Assembly: GCA_963817485.1 (NCBI GenBank)
Contig: CAWFOR010000013.1
Location: forward strand, 1 to 64,000
Length of the DNA: 64,000 bases
Direction of reading: 5' to 3'
Source of the DNA: Hyphomicrobium_A sp963817485
GTDB lineage: Bacteria > Pseudomonadota > Alphaproteobacteria > Rhizobiales > Hyphomicrobiaceae
Shown here: piece by piece, positions 56,720-64,000 of the stretch
How positions within the stretch are numbered: the first letter of the stretch is position 1
Layout of the letters: every line of letters begins with the position of its first letter
Made by a program: the position numbers and the translations under genes
The notes under the pieces: generated by a model
What the model was told of the DNA's origin: nothing
Database searches by the model: none
The model's input: the letters and a program-made list of their open reading frames with translations, nothing else

Positions 56720-58372
56720 ATGTTCCGACATCCTTTACGAAGCTCTAAGGCGGCAGCCGCGCTGCTCTGCCTTTTCACAGCGTTGGTCGCTCAAGCCCTC
56801 CCAGCGACGGCTGCGCCGCGCTACGCCGCCATGGCGATCGATGCCAATACGGGTTCCGTGCTGCACAATCAGGCGGGCGACGAGCCGCGCTATCCGGCCT
56901 CGCTCACCAAGATGATGACGCTCTACATGACGTTCGAGCTGATCGAGCTCGGGCGCCTCGACTACTCCTCGAAGATCAAGATGACGCAAGAGGGCGCCGA
57001 CGCCGCACCCTCCAAGCTCGAGGTCAAGCCCGGCGCCGAGATCACCGTGCTCGATGCCATGAAGGCGCTGGTGACCAAATCCGCCAACGACGTCGCCATC
57101 GCGCTCGCCCAGCACATCGCCGGCACGGAGCAGAACTTCGCACGCTTGATGACGCGCAAGGCGCACGACATCGGCATGACGAGCACGACCTTCAAAAATG
57201 CCTCGGGCCTGCCCGACCCGGAGCAGACAACGACGGCGCGGGACATGCTGACGCTCGCCTTGCATCTGCGCGACGATTTCCCGCGCCACTACGAGCTGTT
57301 CTCCACGCGCGTATTCAACTACGGCGGCGACAGCTACCACAACCACAACGGTCTGCTCGGCCGCTACCGCGGCACCGACGGCATCAAGACGGGCTACACG
57401 CAGCTCTCGGGTTTCAATCTCGTCGCCTCCGTCAACCGCGACGGCAAGCGCGTCGTCGCCGCCATCTTCGGCGGCCGTACGGCACGCGTGCGCGACAACA
57501 TGATGGAGCAGGTGCTCAACAAGGCGCTCGCCAAGGCCTCGACGAAGGTAACGCGCAAGCCGTCGCTCGTGGCGCGTGCGCCGCAGCCGGTGCCCGCGCG
57601 TCCGCCGGCCCCGGCTCCGGTTGCGACCGCCGCAGCAAAGCCGCCTCCGGCTCCACCGCCGCCAGCCGTCCAGCCCTCCCAGCCGCCCAGCGCGGTGGCC
57701 GAGGCCACCCCGCGCATCGCCCACGCCATCACGATGGCACGCGTGCGTCACGTGCTGATGGGCCCCGACCTGAAACGGCAGACGGCAACGGCCGACGAGG
57801 CTGCTCCCCCATCGCCGGCCTTCGCGGTGGCCAGCGCCGCCGCAGCAGCACCGGGACCTCAAGCTACCTCACCGCGCGACGACGCGCTGCCGCGCTTCGT
57901 CCCGTCCGACGACATCCTGCGCAAGGAAACCTCCGCGCCACCTCTTGGGCAACAGCCGTCGACGCTGCAGGCGCAGGCTGAGGCACTCGGCGGCCCGGCA
58001 GACCCTCCGGCGCCGCAGCCGATTACGACCGGCGCCACTGTCGAGCCGCGCGCTGAATCCAGCCCTGGACCCCGCCCCCAGCCCCAGGCCGAGCCCAAGC
58101 CGCGCCAGGCTTCGCGCGAGGCCCACGGAGCCTTCGAGATCCAGATCGGCGCCTTCAGCAATTCCGCCGAGGCTGAGCGCAACATGGCGTCGGTGCGCCA
58201 GCGGGCCGGCGGCGTGCTCGACAGCTATTCCGCCGTCGCGGTGCCGGCGCAGAAGGGCGCGAGCCAGATCTATCGCGCCCGCTTCAAAGGGTTCGATGCC
58301 ACGGCGGCAGCCTCTGCCTGCGGGCAGCTGAAAAAGCTGCAGATCGACTGCTTCGTCGTCAAGGCCGAGTAG
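56720..58372 (+). CDS. D-alanyl-D-alanine carboxypeptidase with C-terminal SPOR domain
   Basis: 550 residues. A signal peptide ends near TAAPRY (residue 33). The PBP5-type catalytic domain has the Ser-x-x-Lys motif in PASLTKMM (Ser near residue 65), SAN in KSANDVAIALAQ (about 120) and KTG in GIKTGYTQLSGF (about 227). A long Pro/Ala-rich linker (about 290-470) leads to a C-terminal SPOR domain (about 475-550; FEIQIGAFSNSAEAERNM, VVKAE end) that binds denuded septal peptidoglycan. It trims pentapeptides at division sites. The start could also be 56705. Confidence 0.93.
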   Translation: MFRHPLRSSKAAAALLCLFTALVAQALPATAAPRYAAMAIDANTGSVLHNQAGDEPRYPASLTKMMTLYMTFELIELGRLDYSSKIKMTQEGADAAPSKLEVKPGAEITVLDAMKALVTKSANDVAIALAQHIAGTEQNFARLMTRKAHDIGMTSTTFKNASGLPDPEQTTTARDMLTLALHLRDDFPRHYELFSTRVFNYGGDSYHNHNGLLGRYRGTDGIKTGYTQLSGFNLVASVNRDGKRVVAAIFGGRTARVRDNMMEQVLNKALAKASTKVTRKPSLVARAPQPVPARPPAPAPVATAAAKPPPAPPPPAVQPSQPPSAVAEATPRIAHAITMARVRHVLMGPDLKRQTATADEAAPPSPAFAVASAAAAAPGPQATSPRDDALPRFVPSDDILRKETSAPPLGQQPSTLQAQAEALGGPADPPAPQPITTGATVEPRAESSPGPRPQPQAEPKPRQASREAHGAFEIQIGAFSNSAEAERNMASVRQRAGGVLDSYSAVAVPAQKGASQIYRARFKGFDATAAASACGQLKKLQIDCFVVKAE

Positions 58373-58397
58373 CTCGACCCTCGACCGCTTTCAGCAC

Positions 58398-59102
58398 TCA
58401 ACGATCGAGCGCTGCCAGCGCGACGTCCTTTGCCTCGTTGATCTTGGCGGCAAGGTAGGTCGAGCCGCCGCGGTCGGGGTGCAATTTCAGCATCAGATTG
58501 CGGTGCGCGCGGCGGATCTCGTCCGCATCGGCGCCCGGTTTCAGCCCCAGGATTTCGAGCGCCTCATCAACGTCCATGCGACCGTCGGGGCCGCGGCTCA
58601 TGTCGGATTCGCCGCGCGCCATGTCCTCGCGCCAGCTCGGATGTATGCGGTCGAGATAAGCCTCGATGAGCTGCGCGGACTGGATATCGGTGTGGCGGCA
58701 GTCCTGCCAAAGAAGCGCCATGTCCGTCGGGCTCAGGCTCGCGATGTCGCGATCCTTAAACAGCCCTTTCAGCACGCGCCCGCGCATCTCGCCGGTGTCG
58801 TGATCGAGCTCCATCTCCAGATGGTCGGTCTCGATGCGCGAGCTCTGCCCCGGGCTTTTGCGCGTGCCGGCGCCCCAGGGACCCGTCGTGCTGCCCCACA
58901 ACAGGTAGGAGCCGAACATAGCGAGCGGCAGCGCGATCGCTTCGAGCCCGCGCAGGAACATGAGCGCTGCTGCGGCGAGCGAGACGACGCCCGCGCTGAT
59001 CGTCATGCGGCGGGCGACGTGCGCCGGATTGGCGCGCGCAAAAGCTCTCATTGCGAAAAGGCCGCCAACCAGCGCTGCAAGGCCAAAGATCAGATATGCC
59101 AT
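58398..59102 (-). CDS. Membrane J-domain protein (TIM14/DjlA-like arrangement)
   Basis: 234 residues. Two N-terminal membrane helices (about 1-20 and 32-70) precede a helical middle region and a C-terminal J domain (about 174-234), with ALEILGLKPGADADEIRRAHRNL and the HPD motif in LKLHPDRGGS. Placing the J domain at the C-terminal end resembles mitochondrial TIM14/Pam18 and bacterial DjlA-like proteins. It should recruit DnaK to the membrane. It lies seven bases behind the vWA gene on the same strand, so the two are probably co-translated. Confidence 0.9.
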   Translation of the reverse strand: MAYLIFGLAALVGGLFAMRAFARANPAHVARRMTISAGVVSLAAAALMFLRGLEAIALPLAMFGSYLLWGSTTGPWGAGTRKSPGQSSRIETDHLEMELDHDTGEMRGRVLKGLFKDRDIASLSPTDMALLWQDCRHTDIQSAQLIEAYLDRIHPSWREDMARGESDMSRGPDGRMDVDEALEILGLKPGADADEIRRAHRNLMLKLHPDRGGSTYLAAKINEAKDVALAALDR

Positions 59103-59108
59103 CGCGCC

Positions 59109-59912
59109 TCAGCGTCCCGCGGGGCCGAGTTGTTCGAGCAGAAGTCGCGCGCCGGCGCCGTGGCGCTCCCCGCTCAAAGCCATGAGTGCCTTGCGGCCGC
59201 CCGCAGCGTAGACCGCAACCGCCGTCAGCAGCTCGCGCAACTGCTTTGCCGAGCCGCGGTCGAAGCGGCAATAAGCGCCCTTGGTCAGCCGCGCGATCTC
59301 GCGGAAGGCCGATTGCGCGGCGCTGTCGTCGCCCTCCTGGAACAGGAACACCGGGACCCCGAGCAAGGCGAGCTCGCCCGCGCGTGCGCACAGCCGGTCC
59401 ACCCGCTCCTCCATTGCATCGCCGACGTAGACGAGCGCGTTGACCTTGCGCTGCTTGGACTCATCGAGCGCGTGCGCGAGCACCTTGCCGATCTGCGTGA
59501 GGCCGCCATGGCAGGAGACGCTCGTCATCAGGCGCGCGAGTGCCGCGGGGTCGGATACCCACTTGGAGGCGCGGCACTCGCCCATCCCGCGGAAGTAGAC
59601 GAGCTGCACGTCGAGGCCGCCCACCTCCTTGACCGCGCTGAACATGTCGCCCTGCAGGGCCAGCGCCATGTCCCAGGTGGGCGCGCGGCTCATGGTTGCG
59701 TCCATGGCGAAGATGAGCCGGCCGCGATCGGCGCTTCGGGAGGGAGCGAGCGTCTTCATCTTGGCGATGAAGGCGGCCACCTCGGCGTCGGATGTCGCGG
59801 GCGCGGGCGGCTGTGCCGGCTTCTCCGCCGCAACCGGCACCTTCTCCGCCCGCGACGGCGAGGGGGAGACGGGCGGTGCGGCGGTAGGCTTGCGCGGGGT
59901 CATCGACGGCAT
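59109..59912 (-). CDS. Cytoplasmic vWA-domain protein (TerF-like), partner of the membrane J-domain protein
   Basis: 267 residues. After a Pro/Ala-rich, disordered N-terminus (about 1-45), a vWA domain spans about 60-235 with the metal-adhesion motif D-A-T-x-S in IFAMDATMSRAPTWD, then QLVYFRGMGECRASKW, SVSCHGGLTQIGKVL and VYVGDAMEERVD. These are the features of TerF/TerY-like vWA proteins. No signal peptide or membrane helix. ATG 59912 follows GGAAGGA. It stands seven bases from the J-domain gene, suggesting a J-domain and vWA complex of unknown role. Confidence 0.85.
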   Translation of the reverse strand: MPSMTPRKPTAAPPVSPSPSRAEKVPVAAEKPAQPPAPATSDAEVAAFIAKMKTLAPSRSADRGRLIFAMDATMSRAPTWDMALALQGDMFSAVKEVGGLDVQLVYFRGMGECRASKWVSDPAALARLMTSVSCHGGLTQIGKVLAHALDESKQRKVNALVYVGDAMEERVDRLCARAGELALLGVPVFLFQEGDDSAAQSAFREIARLTKGAYCRFDRGSAKQLRELLTAVAVYAAGGRKALMALSGERHGAGARLLLEQLGPAGR

Positions 59913-59989
59913 CCGGATGCGCTGGTTTCCTTCCAAGATGGCGGGAAGCAGCGCCGACGGCAATATTGCCCCGGAATAGTCGGAGCGGC

Positions 59990-62900
59990 TTAGCTTTCGG
60001 TGACCGCGCCGGAAAGAAGCTGGAGGTTGCCACCGGTCGCCGTGATGTCGGTCGTACGCACGCGCTCGGCGCAAAGCGGGCGAGCGTAGTGCGGCCCGCC
60101 GGCCTTTGGGCCCGTCCCCGACAGCCCTTCGCCGCCGAACGGCTGCACCCCGACCACGGCGCCGATCTGGTTGCGGTTGACGTAGAGGTTGCCGACGCGC
60201 GCGTGGCTCGGCGACGTAGTCGGCCACGCTCTCGATGCGGCTGTGCAGACCCAGCGTGAGGCCAAAGCCCGATGGCGTTGAGCGTCGAGATCACCTTGTC
60301 GAGATGGCCGCGCTGATAGCGCACGACGTGCAGGATGGGCCCGAACACCTCGCGCTCGAGGGCGGTCGCGCGCATCGATCTCGTAGACCGCCGGCGTGAC
60401 GTAGGTACCCGCGCGGCAGTGCTCCGGCAACGTGAGGTCGACGAGCTCGCGCGCCTCGCGCTGCATGCGGATCTTGTGGCCCTCGAGGCGATCCTGCGAT
60501 TCCTCGTCGATGACGGGGCCGATGTCGGTCGCATAGTCGAAGGGATCGCCGATATCGAGCGTCTCGACGGCGCCGACGAGCATGTCGATCATCTTCTGCG
60601 CGCTGTCCTCCTGCACGAACAGCACGCGCGCGGCCGAGCAGCGCTGGCCCGCGCTGTCGAAGGCGGAACGCACGCACGTCGCGCACGACCTGCTCGGGCA
60701 GCGCGCTCGAATCCGCGATCATGGCATTGATGCCGCCGGTCTCGGCGATGAAGGGCACGATCGCGCTCGCGCCGTTCCGCCAGCGCCCGCTGGATGATCC
60801 AGGCCGTCGTCGTTCGAGCCGGTGAAGGCGACGCCGCGCACGCGCACGTCCTTGATCAGGGCCTCGCCGAGCCGGCCGCCGCCCGTGCAGGAGGTGCAGG
60901 ACGTCTTGCGGCACGCCGGCCTCGTGCAGGAGGCTGCGTCGCCAGGAAGGCGGTGATCGGCGTCTGCTCGGCGGGCTTCGCGAGCACCGCATTGCCCGCG
61001 GCAAGTGCCGCCGCGACCTGACCGGTGAAGATCGCAAGCGGGAAGTTCCACGGCGAGATGCAGGCGAACACGCCGCGGCCGTTGAGCGTCAGCGTGTTGC
61101 GCTCTCCCGTCGGACCCGGGAGCTGCACGGGCGCGCCGAACAGGCGGCGCGCCTCGCTCGCGTAGTAGCGCAGGTAGTCGACCGCCTCGCGCACGTCGCC
61201 CAGCGCGCCCTCGAGCGTCTTGCCGGCCTCGCGCACGATCACGGCCATGAGCTTGGCGCGGTCGCGCTCGAAGAGATCGGCCGCGGCTTCGAGAATCTGC
61301 GCGCGCGCCAGGCCGCGCCGAGCCGTTCCAGGCGTGCTGCGCCTTGGTGGCGCTGTCGATGGCGGTGTCGACCTGCGCGCGGCGTGGTGATGCGCACGGT
61401 GCCGATGCGCTCGCGCCGGTCGTGCGGGCAGGTGAGCGAGGCTCGCCGAATTGCCGCCGGCCGTCGTCTGCCCCGCGATGATCGGGCCGACATCGAAGGT
61501 CTCGTCCAGCGCCGCGGCCATGGCGCCGAGCAGCTCGGTGCGCACGCCGGCCTCGGTCAGCGCCAGGCCCGCTGCGGACTTGCGCTCGGCAGATAGATCT
61601 CGCGCGGCCGCGGGATGACACGCGTAGGCGCCGCATTCGCCGCACGCTCGCGCTCCGCGATCTCGACCGGATCGCGGATGATCTCGGCAACCGGCGCCTC
61701 GTCGTCGGCCAGCCGGTTGACGAAGGACGTATTGGCGCCGTTCTCCAGCAGCCGGCGCACGAGATAGGCGAGCAGGTCCTCGTGCCCGCCGACGGGCGCG
61801 TAGATGCGGCACGGGCGCGCCGAGCCGCCGTCGCCGATCACGCTCCTCATAGAGCGCTTCGCCCATGCCGTGCAGGCGCTGGAACTCGAACACGGCGGGG
61901 CCCCCGGCGACGTGCGCAGCGGCAAGCGCGTGCGCGTTGTGGGTCGCGATCTGCGGATAGAAGGCCTTGGGATCGCTGAGCAGCAGGCGCACGCACGCGA
62001 GGTAGGATACGTCTGTGTTGAGCTTGCGCGTGAACACGGGGTAGTCGGCGAGCGCGCGCTCCTGCGCCCATTTGATCTCGCTGTCCCAGTAGGCGCCCTT
62101 GACGAGGCGGACGGGGATGCGCTTCGCCGGTGCGCTCGGAGAGGCGCCGCAGCCAGCGCAGCACGGGGACGGCGCGCTTGCCGTAGGCCTGCACGGCGAG
62201 GCCCAGTCCGTTCCAGCCGTCGAGCGCCGGATCGGTGAAGAGGCCGGCGAAAGGTGCAGGGTGGGGTCGAGGCGGTCCTGCTCCTCCGCGTCGATCGGTG
62301 ATCGACAGCCCGCGCGAGCGCGCGGCGCGCGCCAGGCTCAGGAGCCGCGGCGTCAGCTCGCTCGTCGAGGCGGTGCTCCTTGCCCGGCTCGAAACGCGGA
62401 TGCAGCGCCGACAGCTTCACCGACATCCCGGGGCGCCGATAGAGCGCATCGACGTGCATGGTAGCGAACGGCCCCGCCGCATTGCCGATGGCATCGATCG
62501 CGGCCATGTAGCGCTCGAAATAGGCGTCGGCATCCTTCTGCGTGCGCGCGCCCTCGCCCAGCATGTCGTAGGAGAACGGTAGCCCTTGTGCCTCGTAGCG
62601 GCTGCGGCGCGCACGAGCGCTTCCTTGATGGTGCGCCCGAGCACGAACTGGTCGCCCAGCACCTTCACCGCCTGGCGCACGGCCTGGCGGATCACCGGCT
62701 CGCCCGAGCGCGCGACGAGCCGCTTGATGGCGTCGAGCGGGTTCGCCCCGCTCGCTGACCTCAACTTGACGACGCGGCCGGTGAGCATCAGCGCCCAGGT
62801 CGAAGCATTGACGAACAGGCTGTCGGAGTGCCCGAGGTGGCGGTGCCAATCGCCGCCGGCGATCTTCTCGGCGATGAGCTCGTCGGCGGTCTCGCTGTCG

Positions 62901-63211
62901 GGGATGCGCAGCAGCGCCTCCGCGATGCACATCAGGATGACGCCCTCTTCGCTCGACAGCCCGTACTCGCGCATGAAGGCGTCGACGCCGGCGTGCTTCT
63001 CGTGGCTCGCGCGGGCGGAGTGGACGAGCCTGCGGGCGACATCGGCGGAGCGGCGGCGCTCGTCCTCGCTGAACACGGCGCGCTCGAGCAGGCGGTCCAG
63101 AAGACGCGTCTCGTCGATCAGATGGTGGGCCGCGATCTCGTCGCGCGGCGGCAACGGCTGCGCCATAGGACGCAACCCGCCGCTCGGCTCAGCCATCTTC
63201 ACTGCGCCCAT
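59990..63211 (-). CDS. putA: Bifunctional proline dehydrogenase / P5C dehydrogenase PutA (about ten frameshifts)
   Basis: About 1073 residues. The proline dehydrogenase part has SVKLSALHPRFE, the RIPVRLVKGAYWDSEIKWAQ region and CVRLLLSDPKAFYPQIATHNAHA, with FAD-binding residues in order. The aldehyde dehydrogenase part has CISPWNFPLAIFTGQVAAALAAGN, IAETGGINAMIAD and the catalytic Cys in SAGQRCSAARVLFVQ, ending GPKAGGPHYA. It oxidises proline to glutamate. There is no N-terminal DNA-binding ribbon-helix-helix, so it is the non-regulatory type. The frame jumps roughly every 200-400 bases (for example near 62595, 62365, 62110, 61830), with conserved sequence in every piece. Confidence 0.92.
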
Positions 63212-63355
63212 GCTGTCCTCGCTCCTGATTCGATATGGGGATGCTAGCAAATCGGCAAAGGCCGCGCTTCCCCCAGCGGCTGGCCTGCCCACCCTTGACG
63301 CGCGGCATGCGCTGGATGACCTTCGCGCCCGATTTGAGCCGAAAGAAGCTGCACC

Positions 63356-64000
63356 GTGGCGAGCGCCCAGCCGGAAGTCGTCCGCACTGTTGCCGAGCTG
63401 CGCCACGTCGTCGCCGGCTGGCGGCGGGAGGGGCGGCGCGTGGCGCTCGTCCCCACCATGGGTGCGCTGCACGCCGGCCACGTGGCGCTCGTGCGCCGAG
63501 CCGCCACGCGCGCCGAGGCGACAGTCGTCTCGATCTTCGTCAACCCCACGCAGTTCGCGCCGCACGAGGACCTCGCGCGCTACCCACGGGACGAGGCCGC
63601 AGACCTTGCGAGGCTCGCCCCCGAGCCCTGCCACCTCGTGTGGGCGCCCCCGCCTGCGGAGATGTATCCGGAAGGCTTCGCCACGCGCATCGTGCCGGCG
63701 GGCGCCGCCCTCGGGCTCGAGGCGGATGTGCGCCCGCATTTCTTCGGCGGCGTCGCGACCGTCTGCGCCAAGCTGTTCGGCGCGGTCGGCTCCCGACCTC
63801 GCGGTGTTCGGCGAGAAGGACTACCAGCAGCTCTGCGTCATCCGGCAGATGGTGCGCGACCTCGACATGAACCTCGAGATCGTCGGCGAGCCGACGGTGC
63901 GGGAGGCGGACGGCCTCGCGCTGTCCTCGCGCAACGCCTACCTCTCCCCCGCCGAGCGCACGATCGCTCCGACGTTGCATCGCGTGCTCGGCGAGGTGGC
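63356..64000 (+). CDS. panC: Pantoate-beta-alanine ligase PanC (partial, frame interrupted)
   Basis: The window shows about the first 215 residues. The GTG start at 63356 is followed by VASAQPEVVRTVAELRHVVAG, the ATP site VPTMGALHAGHVALVRRA with its HxGH motif, then SIFVNPTQFAPHEDLARYPR and RPHFFGGVATVCAKLFGAV. Near 63790 the frame slips and continues PDLAVFGEKDYQQLCVIRQM (K-D-Y-Q-Q motif) and GLALSSRNAYLSP (SSRN) to the window end. It makes pantothenate from pantoate and beta-alanine. It diverges from putA (145 bases). No ATG suits the start, so GTG is inferred from family fit. Confidence 0.92.
   Translation, partial: MASAQPEVVRTVAELRHVVAGWRREGRRVALVPTMGALHAGHVALVRRAATRAEATVVSIFVNPTQFAPHEDLARYPRDEAADLARLAPEPCHLVWAPPPAEMYPEGFATRIVPAGAALGLEADVRPHFFGGVATVCAKLFGAVGSRPRGVRREGLPAALRHPADGARPRHEPRDRRRADGAGGGRPRAVLAQRLPLPRRAHDRSDVASRARRGG

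Overview
The window reads as a high-GC chromosomal segment of an alphaproteobacterium, most likely of the order Hyphomicrobiales (Rhizobiales). The pointers are the divK-pleD pair, EipB (DUF1849), a DUF3572 protein, bactofilin, phasin, the betaine-lipid pair btaAB, and the gene order pyrB-pyrC-plsY-dprA-topA-rnr-DUF983-rpmG. Family and genus cannot be fixed from the sequence alone. I see no prophage, transposase, integrase or CRISPR array.

Layout: 1-4.6 kb has a glycosyltransferase-51 penicillin-binding protein cut by the window edge, tRNA-Ser(GCU), two small exported proteins, a SEL1-like protein and a quinone reductase. 4.7-7.3 kb has a DedA membrane protein convergent with btaAB, which is preceded by a PHO-box-like site. 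7.4-13.9 kb has a tiny basic protein, two methyltransferases, a cold-shock protein with a clear terminator, a PAS-GGDEF-EAL c-di-GMP protein and a cytochrome b561/YceI pair. 14.2-20.7 kb has an exported FecR-domain protein facing a CHASE2 class III cyclase, then a hydrolase, dodecin, a cytochrome c, pyrophosphatase and a DUF938 methyltransferase. 20.9-21.9 kb has two DUF1801 genes, the first damaged by a 116-bp tandem duplication. 21.9-27.4 kb holds gatB, bactofilin, a PqqD-like protein, chorismate mutase, gatA and gatC.

27.5-34.7 kb has a fused MFS/spermidine-synthase-like membrane protein, ruvX, a PcfJ-like protein, a tandem DUF805 membrane protein and an AidB-type acyl-CoA dehydrogenase. 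34.8-45.3 kb is the pyrimidine/phospholipid/DNA-topology block (pyrB, a pyrC-like gene without the metal motif, plsY, dprA, topA, rnr, DUF983, rpmG). 45.8-49 kb is pleD-divK, DUF3572 and eipB. 49.2-52.8 kb is a forward run RidA-GDPD-DUF482-HIT-SDR. 52.9-59.9 kb is clpA-clpS, phasin, a D,D-carboxypeptidase with a SPOR domain, a membrane J-domain protein and a vWA protein. 60-64 kb is putA diverging from a partial panC.

A feature of the whole window is the number of single-base frameshifts inside otherwise well conserved and often essential genes (gatA, pyrB, topA, rnr, clpA, clpS, putA, panC, btaA, pleD and others). The reading frame usually resumes with full conservation on the other side. 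Uncorrected indel errors in the assembly explain this better than real gene decay, so I annotate these genes as single loci and state roughly where the frame changes. No clearly new multi-gene system is visible. The most interesting leads are the PHO-box-like site ahead of btaAB, the PcfJ-like protein, the membrane J-domain/vWA pair, the FecR/CHASE2 pairing, and the metal-site-less dihydroorotase homologue beside pyrB.
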